This document shows positions 59,001-63,735 of a stretch of 64,000 nt of DNA, one piece after another. The stretch comes from Pieris napi (Eukaryota > Arthropoda > Insecta > Lepidoptera > Pieridae). The notes under the pieces were generated by a model that searched no databases, was not told where the DNA came from, and worked only from the letters and a program-made list of their open reading frames with translations. A program made the position numbers and the translations under genes. The stretch lies in contig NC_062253.1 in assembly GCF_905475465.1 (NCBI RefSeq), positions 1,426,001 through 1,490,000 on the forward strand, written 5' to 3'. Every line of letters starts with the position of its first letter. Position 1 is the first letter of the stretch.

Positions 59001-60302
59001 TAGCATCTTCCGTGGACAACGCAAAATTTCACTCTCATCAATTTTTCATAACGCGCCTAAAGAAGTATAACTTCGAAAATAAAACCAATTTAAAAAGTTT
59101 GGTCCTTGTGGCAGTTTACTTTTGATGCTGGCATATCTTGCTGTATTGCAAAAATAATAATAATTTTGATTTTGTAAATAATATATTAGAATAACACATA
59201 AAATTAAATTAATCAAAGGCGCTACAACATATTTAAACTCATAATATGTTTATTCACATAGGTAATGTACACTTATGTATCGTCAGAATGAAGTTAAATT
59301 TATTGTAAATCTACATTTACTACCAGTTTGCAAGTCAAGGCCGTAGAGCGGGTAAAAAGAACTGGCAAGAAACTTTTCCCCACTATTTTTAATCGCCAAG
59401 TATTGTCATACAAATTGTTTGAACTGGAGCAAATCAATCCCAATGATTCGGATCATTTAAATGTTCGTTACTTACGAGGGCTTTAAATCTACGAATGTTT
59501 AGTGATAATTCAGTAATTTCATGTCTCTGCCTCAGATTTTGTAACTGTTTCATGATCATTTGTCAATTCAATAGGCAAGTAGGTGACCCTCCTGTGCCTG
59601 GCACAAGCGTACAATGAGCGTAACGGGACAATGAATCATGCTTTTTCGTGCGTGCAGCCGGCGTTCATGGATTTATTAGACGTTGTCACGTCAAAAAATA
59701 CGACGGTTTTATTTTAAATCTTAATATATATAAATTACGTGTCATCTTGTTTATCCGCTATGGACTCCTAAACTACCAAATCGATTTCAATCAAATATGC
59801 ACACCGTGTGCAGTTTGATCTAACATAAAAGATAGGATAGCTTACATCTCAATTTATACCCGCAATATTATTTTATTGCAAAATATTTGTTTATTATTTG
59901 ATAGTCACAATACTAACAGATGGCGCTGTGTTGAAAGTACCAACGTTTCACATACGCTACAATTTAATGGCATTACCACCAAAAAAGCAAGGTGGTCCCC
60001 ATGACTGGTGTTCTACCGTTTCCCTTTAATAGGTTACTACTATGTAATATAACTAAAACCTTAGCCACAGCAACGCTTGGCCGGTCTGCTAGTAATTATA
60101 TAAACTGATATTGGTTTCAGGTAAATACAGACGGGCATTCAAACGTGCATTTTGTTGTTCGACCGTTCCCAGCTTCGAGACCCAAACAACATCCTCGCGA
60201 CTTACATCCAAACGTCAGGAAAGATGTCCCCACATCTATCAACGGCATAGAATGTGCGTATGTTACGGCAGAGAGTCGTATAGAAATAATTATATGTATT
60301 AG
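31476..60302 (+). CDS. Rhodopsin-class neuropeptide GPCR (allatotropin/orexin-receptor-like), seven coding exons
   Basis: Predicted plasma-membrane receptor for a neuropeptide. Coding exons are 31476-32066, 42243-42390, 43288-43429, 48585-48697, 51127-51226, 57761-57873 and 60121-60302; every intron is GT-AG and the joined frame is open for 462 residues. Residues 1-18 look like a signal peptide. TM1 is about 117-141 (GNALV), TM2 about 152-176 (NLAVADF), TM3 starts at C190 and ends in DRW 214-216, TM4 about 232-252, ECL2 has C272 to pair with C190, TM5 about 287-311, TM6 about 341-364 (FAVCYFP), TM7 ends in NPLIY 394-398, and helix 8 carries C414 C415. N-glycosylation sequons are at N66, N84 and N97. 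Insect allatotropin receptors and their orexin-receptor relatives share DRW, the NAPE segment after TM4 and the SRRKAAKML run before TM6. The exact subtype (allatotropin receptor or a paralogous orphan receptor) is inference. Confidence 0.9.
32305..32420 (+). mobile_element. LINE 3' fragment (family Z), intron 1
   Basis: GAGGCCGGCAACGCCCTTTA to CCTCTGTTCTATAAAAAAG. Confidence 0.75.
32578..32660 (+). mobile_element. LINE 3' UTR fragment (CTGGAAGAGATCG type)
   Basis: CCTGGAAGAGATCG..TAGCGATAAGG is shared with 38088-38170. Confidence 0.6.
32666..32896 (-). other. Unrecognised 76-codon open frame in intron 1
   Basis: Minus-strand frame with a non-random look (HSRIPCTKGFRLGYLHYSF, RERSELYTFQQRREFQYTRQ, charged and aromatic). 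It has no repeat match in the window, and no identity is offered. It could be a piece of an element protein or a captured exon. Confidence 0.3.
32963..33163 (+). mobile_element. Helitron-like element, short type, in intron 1
   Basis: It has a TATTATATAAAACAAAG start, the GGTGCACCGATTTTCATGG block and a CTAG end at 33160-33163. Confidence 0.55.
33793..33948 (-). mobile_element. LINE 3' fragment (family Z), minus copy of a head-to-head pair
   Basis: It starts at the 3' terminus (GGAGGCAAACAGGCAGG) and reaches TGTCGAATTGGCTCGG. Confidence 0.75.
33965..34250 (+). mobile_element. LINE 3' fragment (family Z), plus copy of the pair, carrying a MITE
   Basis: CAATTCGACTTAGG to TTGCCTCCTG, then the MITE at 34099-34222, then TTCTATAAAAAAG. 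Confidence 0.78.
34099..34222. mobile_element. CCTTGCGATT-family MITE, 124 bp, inside a LINE 3' fragment
   Basis: Both ends are present, flanked by CTG at 34096-34098 and 34223-34225. The surrounding LINE sequence (TTTGCCTC before, TTCTATAAAAAA after) reads on across the insertion, which confirms the 3-bp duplication. Confidence 0.9.
34718..34825 (+). mobile_element. S1 SINE head
   Basis: Box A GTAGGCCTAGTGACTTCAG and box B GGTTCGATCCCC; body cut off by the next LINE. Confidence 0.75.
34826..35186 (+). pseudogene. LINE ORF C-terminus and 3' end (family Z), longest copy
   Basis: Plus frame: EFHHRTSRRNTKFHPYHLDV, then RRSTTERFSKAVFAAHHHF and a stop, then the CTTCAAGAAAAGAGCGTACC 3' region. 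It shows the family's coding end most clearly. Confidence 0.75.
35187..36407. other. Intron 1, unassigned stretch
   Basis: No element boundaries found. 36090-36270 shares short blocks with 49015-49150 (AGTTAAGTTCGGTGGC-like, TTGACTTT), so an old repeat is present. Confidence 0.5.
36408..36726 (-). mobile_element. Helitron-like element, type C, in intron 1
   Basis: CTAG is at 36408-36411, and it is full length to the TATA-rich 5' end. A TA-flanked palindromic MITE is inserted 4-5 bp beyond it. Confidence 0.8.
36732..37288. mobile_element. TA-flanked palindromic MITE, 557 bp (Tc1/mariner-like?)
   Basis: Inverted arms of about 150 bp start AGATCCCGCTATACAACGAC and are flanked by TA (36730-36731, 37289-37290). 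The centre contains GACACTAAAGTATATATAC. No transposase. The TA duplication suggests the Tc1/mariner superfamily. Confidence 0.82.
37820..37880 (-). mobile_element. S1 SINE tail
   Basis: CAGTGGCGCTACAACCGCTT to GAATCTGTTTCAT. Confidence 0.7.
38088..38185 (+). mobile_element. LINE 3' UTR fragment (CTGGAAGAGATGC type)
   Basis: Same family as 32578-32660; ends with TAAATAAATAAATA. Confidence 0.6.
38307..38446. mobile_element. Internal fragment of the 22018-22864 element
   Basis: Nearly identical to 22438-22575 (ACACGCTTTTAAAGCACATC ... TTTTTCGTCTATCGAGC). No inverted ends are present. Confidence 0.8.
38768..38905 (-). mobile_element. S1 SINE tail and body fragment
   Basis: TGGGCCTCAGATTTTTGAAT to GCCGTCGACTTTTTGGGTC. 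Confidence 0.72.
39610..40250 (+). repeat. Copy A of a local direct duplication (interrupted)
   Basis: Bases 39610-39800 and 40117-40250 match 41615-41950 in the same orientation (shared GACATTTTCATTACGGCTCT, GGAAGGAAATTAGGGC, AGGGTCCACT). The 39801-40116 insert carries the repeat unit at 40020-40090 and is bounded by AAATAT-like copies, so a later element split copy A. Confidence 0.7.
40717..41234 (-). CDS. Two-exon helix-turn-helix protein fragment of transposon type, in receptor intron 1
   Basis: On the minus strand, ATG at 41234 opens 44 codons (MPKVVKSSAREMILKVKEF...) to a donor ACAG|GTACTT at 41102/41101. An acceptor TTGCAG ends at 40872, and exon 2 (40871-40717) continues in frame as VSEKTVTRITNEG before unrelated residues and a stop. 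Total 95 residues. The pattern TGVSEKTVxRI after an amphipathic helical start matches N-terminal DNA-binding regions of transposase-like families found in many insect genomes. No catalytic domain follows, so this is a truncated relic or a small derived gene. The splice is inferred from frame and motif. Confidence 0.55.
40938..40983. repeat. Perfect 21-bp hairpin in the intron of the minus-strand relic
   Basis: AAATTAAAACATATATTACA.. at 40938-40958 pairs with 40963-40983 across ATTA. It would form a stem in the relic's intron RNA. Confidence 0.9.
41615..41950 (+). repeat. Copy B of the local direct duplication
   Basis: This is the uninterrupted counterpart of 39610-40250. With copy A it brackets the helix-turn-helix relic. 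A shorter direct repeat (40448-40500 and 41466-41518, sharing TGTGACATAGGT and CT.TGCTAATGA) lies inside. Confidence 0.7.
42243..42390 (+). CDS. GPCR exon 2 (TM3 to TM4)
   Basis: The acceptor is TTTCAG at 42237-42242 and the donor GTAAGT at 42391. The exon has 49 codons plus one base. It holds SVSVTVSVLTLTF, then DRWYAIC (D214 R215 W216), intracellular loop 2 and most of TM4. DRW in place of DRY is usual for insect allatotropin-type receptors. Confidence 0.9.
42440..42500 (-). mobile_element. LINE 3' fragment (family Z), intron 2
   Basis: ATTGCCAGAAGGCTTGCGAG and GCGTTGCCGGCC. Confidence 0.6.
43010..43215 (+). mobile_element. S1 SINE body and tail, intron 2
   Basis: TCTTCCTATGTGCGCATTTA to GGTTGTAGCGCCACAGATTT; the head is missing. 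It ends about 70 bp before exon 3. Confidence 0.78.
43288..43429 (+). CDS. GPCR exon 3 (end of TM4, ECL2, start of TM5)
   Basis: The acceptor is ACAG at 43284-43287 and the donor GTAAGT at 43430. The split codon across intron 2 gives N247, leading into NAPELVV, followed by a 40-residue extracellular loop with C272. This cysteine is the expected disulphide partner of C190. The polypyrimidine tract is weak, but frame and conservation support the exon. Confidence 0.85.
43643..44126. mobile_element. Candidate TIR element, 484 bp, intron 3
   Basis: Inverted ends TTGGAGTTTACTCCTTA, followed by an imperfect ACGAACGA/AGAAACGA match. The centre holds a ~30-bp tandem duplication (43997-44052). Confidence 0.6.
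43997..44052 (+). repeat. Tandem duplication, two units of about 29 bp
   Basis: CATAACGCCTCAACTTTTCG repeated twice in tandem with one or two changes. Confidence 0.85.
44498..44738. mobile_element. Full-length CCTTGYGATT-family MITE (241 bp)
   Basis: It is an almost complete palindrome: arms of about 105 bp (CCTTGTGATTCTGTAACTC ... containing GCGGCGGTCGCGCTC) around a short centre GATAAGGAGGGAGCTTGTAG. It is non-coding. This copy is the reference for the three other degenerate or interrupted copies in the window. Confidence 0.9.
45345..45425 (+). repeat. Dispersed repeat unit (relative of 13245-13340), intron 3
   Basis: GCAATACAGCGAGGAAATGA and CACTGCCACAGGGACGAAAC. Confidence 0.65.
45531..48037. 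mobile_element. CCTTGCGATT-family MITE split by the foldback element
   Basis: The left half 45531-45631 and right half 47953-48037 carry the inverted ends CCTTGCGATTCTGTAACTC, with CTG flanking at 45528-45530 and 48038-48040. Removing the foldback and one TCA restores a MITE like the one at 44498-44738. The right half has degraded internally. Confidence 0.88.
45635..47949. mobile_element. Giant foldback element, 2315 bp, arms about 1.07 kb
   Basis: The left arm 45635-46702 is almost exactly the reverse complement of 46881-47949, with a ~180-bp AT-rich spacer. The termini are TAGTCTAGTCGACAAG in inverted orientation, flanked by TCA at 45632-45634 and 47950-47952 (3-bp target duplication). The arms hold homopolymer-rich DNA and no credible ORF, so it must be moved in trans. 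It sits in receptor intron 3, inside an older MITE. Confidence 0.92.
48041..48584. other. Intron 3 end, unassigned
   Basis: No repeat recognised apart from short AT runs. Confidence 0.5.
48585..48697 (+). CDS. GPCR exon 4 (TM5 and intracellular loop 3)
   Basis: The acceptor is TTTCCAG at 48578-48584 and the donor GTAAGT at 48698. The exon encodes IPLLLMTVAYHQIVRVLW (TM5, ending about residue 312) and the start of the third intracellular loop. Phase 2 enters and phase 1 leaves, consistent with the neighbouring exons. Confidence 0.9.
48780..48950 (+). mobile_element. LINE 3' end (GTTCATAAGTGTACA type), intron 4
   Basis: GTGGCGGAGAGTTTATTGCC to GAATAAATGATTTTTGACTT. Confidence 0.78.
48951..50304. 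other. Intron 4, unassigned stretch
   Basis: 49015-49150 is related to 36090-36270. 49150-49300 is GC-richer and unidentified. Open frames at 49654 and 50024 show no domain. Confidence 0.5.
50305..50405 (-). mobile_element. LINE 3' fragment (family Z), intron 4
   Basis: Complement of the coding end; minus frame FKERVYSSLKGRQRT. Confidence 0.65.
50540..50970 (+). mobile_element. Helitron-like element, type A, in intron 4
   Basis: It is about 90% identical by eye to 2168-2593. The terminal CTAG has become CTAC. It has the same GGCG...CGCC hairpin about 10 nt before the end. Confidence 0.8.
51127..51226 (+). CDS. GPCR exon 5 (loop 3 end and TM6)
   Basis: The acceptor is TTTTCAG at 51120-51126 and the donor GTGAGT at 51227. 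It encodes QLRSRRKAAKML and then a TM6 with FAVCYFP, the aromatic-proline pattern of rhodopsin-class receptors. A MITE begins only 23 bp past the last exon base. Confidence 0.92.
51250..52074. mobile_element. TIR element, 825 bp, 23 bp from the exon 5 splice donor
   Basis: Perfect inverted ends GTGCGTTTTCCAATTACAG, with further GCATTATGCGGCAT motifs at both ends, and ACT flanks (51247-51249, 52075-52077). Non-coding; a 3-bp duplication points to the Harbinger-like group, but ACT is not the usual TWA target. Confidence 0.85.
52283..52492 (-). mobile_element. Helitron-like element, type C, partial
   Basis: It carries the GATCGTAGAGGGGTGAAGG and TTTCGGAGGAGTATGG blocks; the CTAG end and hairpin are lost. 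Confidence 0.7.
53258..53420 (+). mobile_element. S1 SINE body and tail, intron 5
   Basis: TCGAACGTAAACATCGTGAG to AAAAAGTTTGTAGCGCTAAT. Confidence 0.75.
53696..54033 (-). mobile_element. Helitron-like element, type D, in intron 5
   Basis: It is the reverse-oriented copy of 23137-23486, with CTAG at 53696-53699. Confidence 0.8.
54790..57189 (+). CDS. RTE endonuclease/reverse transcriptase ORF, 5'-truncated, 799 codons, no internal stop
   Basis: This is the polyprotein of an RTE-type LINE. Residues about 3-110 are the C-terminal part of an AP-like endonuclease (FINAL motif SDHRPL near residue 91). The RT core follows: SPGSDG, the RPISLLP segment, motif A FIDYQKAFD at about 455-463, motif B GVRQGDPLSP starting at 512 and the catalytic FADD at 554-557. 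The C-terminus has the RTE signature WAGHVAR...GRPFARWEEDIK. The missing N-terminal endonuclease half makes it non-autonomous for target nicking, although the RT residues are all present. The ATG and the next codon come from the target-site duplication, not from the element. It resembles lepidopteran RTE elements. Confidence 0.93.
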   Translation: MYAKIGEPQSDEQLVMKQNGYGQRNTRGQRLVDFALENKLAIINTFFKKNLKRRWTWRSPSGQYKNEIDFILTNQPHMFHNIETLSVSYPSDHRPLRAEITLTKPIKSRARYCNTQYSTLKTEEEIKEYRNLISNQLPALQDTSPDCTAQEYYNKLINIIQLSLRNARKVHQQKEKTQEVLSERTKNLISRRHDLQINSNKTRSMKNELKALYKLTSKYIKRDYKNHRKNTIKKYLELKGSLKKGYKELRTYKTWIEGLTDTKKTKHSRKDIVNVATNFYKKLYSAEIKANSETSSTKTYLQANPKQNIAPIECKEVVDTITKLKPDKSPGSDGITNDAIKTAHNLLTEPLTKLFNIIMDSLETPSEWSNSNIILLYKKGDPNDIGNYRPISLLPTVYKIFSTILNQRISQSIEIKQPVEQAGFRKDFSTVDHIHTLELIIEKYQEFQRPLYTAFIDYQKAFDTVSHHSIWKSLEAKNVEKSYIDVIKKIYEKCTSKVKLETTGPIFPVKRGVRQGDPLSPRIFIAILETALSELDWSKKGLYIKGKYLSHLRFADDLVLFSESSSQLQSMIEDLCNTSRQVGLEINISKTKLMSNGTKKDIILDGNTLEYVEQYAYLGKQVGFSQSSNELEVQRRIKNTWNKYWSYRELFKNDMPINLKKKVMDSCLIPCLTYACQTWKFTNKIKTKIITCQRGMERSMLNISKIQKIRHADIRSKTKTIDALNHALKLKWKWAGHVARLKDGRWTQKITTWKGPKGKRCRGRPFARWEEDIKKIAGPKWQHIAQNRENWQKLEEAFT
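54796..57384 (+). mobile_element. 5'-truncated RTE-clade non-LTR retrotransposon in receptor intron 5
   Basis: The body is flanked by a 13-bp direct repeat (TATAAATATGTAT at 54783-54795 and 57385-57397), read as the target-site duplication. The 5' end falls inside the endonuclease coding region, so most of the AP-endonuclease is missing. The 3' end is an AT-rich stretch with TATTTT/TTTAT runs typical of RTE tails. The intact reading frame suggests a recent insertion, in the same orientation as the host gene. Confidence 0.88.
57403..57705 (-). pseudogene. Mariner (Tc1/mariner) transposase C-terminal relic
   Basis: The minus-strand frame has the mariner landmarks FHQDNAPFH (second catalytic Asp), SPQSPDLA (third Asp) and FADLYRMLAGQKF...EEVIAETKAYFEA. 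The spacing between the two Asp residues is 28 where mariner has 34, so a stretch is lost; the N-terminal part and both terminal repeats are absent. It lies between the RTE 3' end and receptor exon 6. Confidence 0.85.
57761..57873 (+). CDS. GPCR exon 6 (ECL3 and TM7)
   Basis: The acceptor is TTATTTTCAG at 57751-57760 and the donor GTAAGT at 57874. The exon encodes a short third extracellular loop and TM7 with CYANSAINPLIYNFMSG, including NPLIY at residues 394-398. A mariner relic ends about 50 bp upstream. Confidence 0.93.
57874..58509. other. Intron 6 start, unassigned
   Basis: AT-rich; a tandem-like GAATACCTAATAA motif repeats at 58195-58260. No gene seen. Confidence 0.5.
58510..58695 (+). 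mobile_element. LINE 3' end (family J), intron 6
   Basis: TTGGCGATTAAAAAGAGTGG to AAAGATATTTTGAGTTTGAG. Confidence 0.8.
59098..59150 (-). repeat. Dispersed repeat unit (relative of 13245-13340)
   Basis: TTGGTCCTTGTGGCAGTTTA and ATCTTGCTGTATTGC. Confidence 0.6.
59233..59510 (-). mobile_element. LINE 3' end (family J), intron 6
   Basis: Reverse-oriented: TAATGTACACTTATGTATCG, CTACCAGTTTGCAAGTCAAG, GATTCGGATCATTTAAATG. Confidence 0.78.
59520..59612 (-). mobile_element. S1 SINE tail
   Basis: CTGCCTCAGATTTTGTAACT to CCTGTGCCTGGCACAAGC; the 16824-type repeat follows in reverse orientation at 59615-59697. Confidence 0.7.
59719..60092 (+). mobile_element. Helitron-like element, type D, in intron 6 next to exon 7
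   Basis: It begins TCTTAATATATATAAATTACG and ends CTAG at 60089-60092, only 28 bp before exon 7. Its 3' terminus therefore lies in the splice-acceptor neighbourhood. Confidence 0.82.
60121..60302 (+). CDS. GPCR exon 7 (helix 8 and C-terminal tail, stop)
   Basis: The acceptor is TTTCAG at 60115-60120 and the stop is TAG at 60300-60302. It begins KYRRAFKRAFCC, an amphipathic helix 8 with a likely palmitoylated cysteine pair (C414, C415), then a Ser/Thr-rich tail suited to arrestin regulation. The last ~30 residues are Cys/Arg/Tyr-rich and not recognised. Confidence 0.88.
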
Positions 60303-60487
60303 CTATGTGTGATACATGAAAAACTTTTTATTTTAAGATTCCATATTCGTATTAATACATATTTTTCGTCTCTTTCTGGCAAATTGTGTTTTCGCTGTGT
60401 TGAGACAGATGAGTAATTAAAACTTACAACTTATTTTCTAAGAAAAGGGGTTAGTTCCTATAATGATTTTAAATTAAAAAAAATATT

Positions 60488-60493
60488 AATAAA
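60488..60493 (+). promoter_or_regulatory. Candidate poly(A) signal AATAAA
   Basis: This is the first clear AATAAA after the receptor stop, giving a 3' UTR of about 200 nt. Another, AATAAA at about 60937, would give a longer form. No transcript evidence is available. Confidence 0.45.
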
Positions 60494-60764
60494 TATTTAC
60501 GAAGTTTTTGCAGGTTTTCTGTGACTGCAAACTTTATGTCTAAGCAATTCTAGTCGCGGAACTTTGATTAGACTAGGAGTATTCTGGAGCATCTAGTTAC
60601 AGTGTGACCAATGACCATTGAAATATTGTTTGTTGGATGAATAATTACCGTATTTTGTTCATTTAAACTTCTTGTATCTCGAAAAAAACATTAGAGTGCG
60701 GCGTAATTGTCCCTTAGGGTAAGATTCATCTGAGAAATATGTCAAACAAATGATAATCAATTAT

Positions 60765-60825
60765 ATATAAATCTGAGACCCAGAACTAAATAGGTTGTAG
60801 CGCCACTGATTTATGTCATTTTAGA
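60765..60825 (+). mobile_element. S1 SINE tail fragment
   Basis: AAATCTGAGACCCAGAACTA to GGTTGTAGCGCCACTGATTT. Confidence 0.7.
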
Positions 60826-61518
60826 TTATTAAGTGCTTCCTTTCTGTGGTCTATAATTTCAAAATCAGGTACTAAATCCATCTATTGAGATTAACGAATC
60901 TAGTCTAAGTACTTTGTATATATTGATGTATTTTAATAAAGATATTTCTAGAAATGTTATTTTTTATTCATATGCCTTTTCACTGTTCCATGTTCCGATG
61001 TGAAATTTATGAATGAAAGTTTTTATTAATTATGACTAATTAAAAACGAACGACTCAGTATTTTTGTAAATAACTTGGTCAGTTGATATAAATAGTTGTT
61101 ATATATAGCATATTTATAGTTATGCTATATATATAATACTTTCTGATCGTATCGACATGAAACTACCACCATTCGATGCGAAATTTTTCCTAGATGGTTT
61201 ATGGCTATTTATTTATTAAATTCCAACGTTCCTTCATTTGTTTATTGCTGTTTTACTTTTATGAAAATTTATACATTCGGAGGCACGGCCGTACTATTCT
61301 TTTCTCGAACCAGTTCAGGCTATTTTCACCTATATCTTCATTGTGGATAAAATTAGAAGTCAATGTATTTATTTAAAACATAAAATATTTGTAATATTAA
61401 TATGGTCAGTATAAGATGTTGTTAGGTAAGCTAATTACGTAAAACAGAATGTCTCTTAAGTAGGAATTGAATAAACCGACTTGGTATTACCTACATGGAT
61501 CTCACTTTTTTTTCACAA
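60826..61518. other. Downstream of the receptor, no gene seen
   Basis: AT-rich unique sequence; short open frames without domains. Confidence 0.5.
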
Positions 61519-61738
61519 TCTTTATATATATAATTCTTCTGTGAGTGTGTATGTCACTGAACTTCTCTCAAACGACTGGACCGATTTTGATGAAATTTTT
61601 GTGTGTGTTCAAGGGGATCTGGGAATGGTTTAGATTCACAAATCAGCCCGGCAGGTGGCGCTGCAGTCGGTACTTTCATACTTTAATATCCTAATAGCTT
61701 GAAATATCATGCAGGACAACGTCTGTGGGGTCCACTAG
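61519..61738 (+). mobile_element. Helitron-like element, short type
   Basis: It begins TCTTTATATATATAATTC, contains ACTGGACCGATTTTGATG and GGTGGCGCTGCAG, and ends CTAG. Confidence 0.65.
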
Positions 61739-61851
61739 TATATATATATATTATTAAAACGACAAAACATAATAACAAATTTTGAAATAATCGATAATTT
61801 CAGTTTGTGACAGCTCGAATGTATCGATTTTTCTTATAATTTTCGATCTAA

Positions 61852-62548
61852 AGGTGGGTACAGACTGGTGAAACGTAACATGCAATGTGTCATGCAATGA
61901 AAGAATTTAGCGTACACATTGCTGCAATGTATCATGAAAGGTAACACACTTTGTAACAATTTCTCATAGTTTGGACGTCTTGTGCGCGCGAAATGTGCAT
62001 TTCACGCGCACGCTACGAGCATTACAAGCCGCGCGCGGAGCGATCCGTGATTTGTCGGTTTTTCGAACGAACACAAAGGGGCGCGCAGTGTGCGCGGTGC
62101 GCCAACGTGGACGGTCGTTTTGAAATCAACACGTGCACGCAACGAACATGGAGGACGACACTGCGTGGAGTAAGGAAAAGGCATTTTGCTTGATAGATGC
62201 GTACAGAGTTCGTGAAATTTTGTGGAACCCGCAAAATGAAAACTATTTTAAGAAAAATATTAAGGTCTTCGGCGTGTTTTCATGAGTTGATGTATTATTA
62301 ATAATGAAGTACTGATAATCGTCATAGCAAGAACGTGGTTTTTTGACTCCATGCTTCGTGTGATCTACCGGTTTAAAAACGTGTATCGAAGGGCCGTGTT
62401 CGCGGCAGAATGGCGGATCAAGACGAACGCGGGAGGTTCGTAGTGAATGCGCGTTAAGAGCGCGCTATGCGTCCACGCTTGCAGCGAACATGCAATGAAA
62501 GGCAGAATAATACATTTCATGTTACGTTTCACCAGTCTGTACCCACCA
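61852..62548. mobile_element. PIF/Harbinger-like derivative, 697 bp, keeping a MADF-type ORF start
   Basis: Near-perfect inverted ends GGTGGGTACAGACTGGTGAA, extended to about 30 bp, flanked by TAA (61849-61851, 62549-62551). The middle is GC-richer than its surroundings (61980-62200). Family practice: PIF/Harbinger elements encode a DDE transposase and a Myb/MADF DNA-binding protein. Confidence 0.9.
62148..62285 (+). pseudogene. Truncated MADF-like ORF (45 codons) of the Harbinger-like element
   Basis: It starts MEDDTAWSKEKAFCLIDAYR and continues VREILWNPQNENYFKKNIK, matching the first two helices of a MADF domain (W..E....LI..Y.....LW.P....Y). The frame then runs out at TGA, in what looks like lost or intronic sequence. 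It would not give a full DNA-binding fold. Confidence 0.6.
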
Positions 62549-62551
62549 TAA

Positions 62552-63029
62552 CGATCCAGGTTTCTGCATCAGTTTCGCGTTTCCTTATCCATAGGAAAAT
62601 GTATCGTTACTTTTCTGCCTAGAGTTGAGTCATAAAGATCACATATACATTATTTTTACCTGATAATTAAATAAGTATGGCTCGGCTGCCTTTTGTTGTT
62701 TAAAACTAATAAAAAGTTTGTTCGTTTATACTTTTGTAAAGTGCCATCTAGGAGTTGTTTTGGACACTACCATAGTGATGTTCTCTAACAATATTTATAT
62801 TCTGGTGGAGGTTCATACGTAAATTGAAAGATATCGCTTTTACCAATGTTTGTATAACTAGAACGAAACAATAATAATTTACCTTGATAAATAGGGGTTG
62901 TTTTAGAAACTACCATACGATGTGAGTTATTCTGATAAGAAAATTATACTAGAGGAAGTTTACAAATTTATAGATGGCGCTTTTAACAATGTTTATATGA
63001 CTAGAAAAAAATGGAATAAATACTATGTT
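62552..63029. other. No gene seen
   Basis: Two similar stretches (62755-62830 and 62895-62990, TTTTGGACACTACCATA and TTTTAGAAACTACCATA) suggest an old tandem duplication. Confidence 0.5.
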
Positions 63030-63130
63030 GGTGTAGTACATTCAGCGTGCGACTCTCATCCCTAAGGTCGAAAGTTCGATCCCCGGAAGTCTGTCACTAT
63101 GGTGAAGAAAAACATCGTGAGATTTTATAA
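63030..63130 (+). mobile_element. S1 SINE head
   Basis: GCGTGCGACTCTCATCCCTA, box B AGTTCGATCCCC, then GTGAAGAAAAACATCGTGAG with part of the body lost. Confidence 0.7.
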
Positions 63131-63309
63131 GTATTTCATAGATCCAGACATAATAAGTTATATTTTGTTGTTTTTGATAAATACAGTTATAATTGGAGAT
63201 AATTAAAACAAACAGTATCGTAACACACATAGAGACTCTTTCGAATAGGCTGAGCTCTGCACTCAAGGTCTCTGGTCATTAAATTCTTGAAGCCTTGTTG
63301 TATGTACAA

Positions 63310-63735
63310 ATAAAAATAAGCGATTTTAAAACAAATGGTGACTTTCACCAGTATAATATACGAAACAGAACTAATCTAAGCGTACGACCAGGAAATTGTA
63401 TTCGTTTTTACAACAAACTCCCAAATTTCAGAAAAAAAAATCGAAAATTGAGAATTTTCACTGAATAAATTCAAAACTCTCGTTAAACGTTAATTAATCA
63501 ATAAAGCTTTTTATAAATTTGACGACTATTTAAATGATCCTCATCCTTGGGATTGATTTGCTGCAGTTCAAACAATTTGTGTGACTCAAAACTTGGCGAT
63601 TAAAAAGAGTGGCGGAGAGTTTCTTGCCAGTTCTTGCTCGCTCTACGCTCTTGATTTTCGAACTGGTAGTAAATGTAAATTTAGAATCAATTTAACATCT
63701 TTTCTGTTGACGTTCAAGTGTACTTGTTTGAGTTT
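63310..63735 (+). pseudogene. LINE ORF C-terminus and 3' end (family J), longest copy
   Basis: Frames give FKTNGDFHQYNIRNRTNLSV, then RPGNCIRFYNKLPNF, then with frameshift the LINKAFYKFDDYLNDP region and a stop, followed by GTGGCGGAGAGTTTCTTGCC and the short TTTGAG tail. It represents the RT polyprotein end of a CR1/Jockey-like LINE. Confidence 0.75.

Noticed and set aside
61993..62234. Three overlapping 60-70 codon frames in GC-rich sequence
   Set aside because: They lie in the Harbinger-like element; the MADF-type frame at 62148 is the meaningful one.
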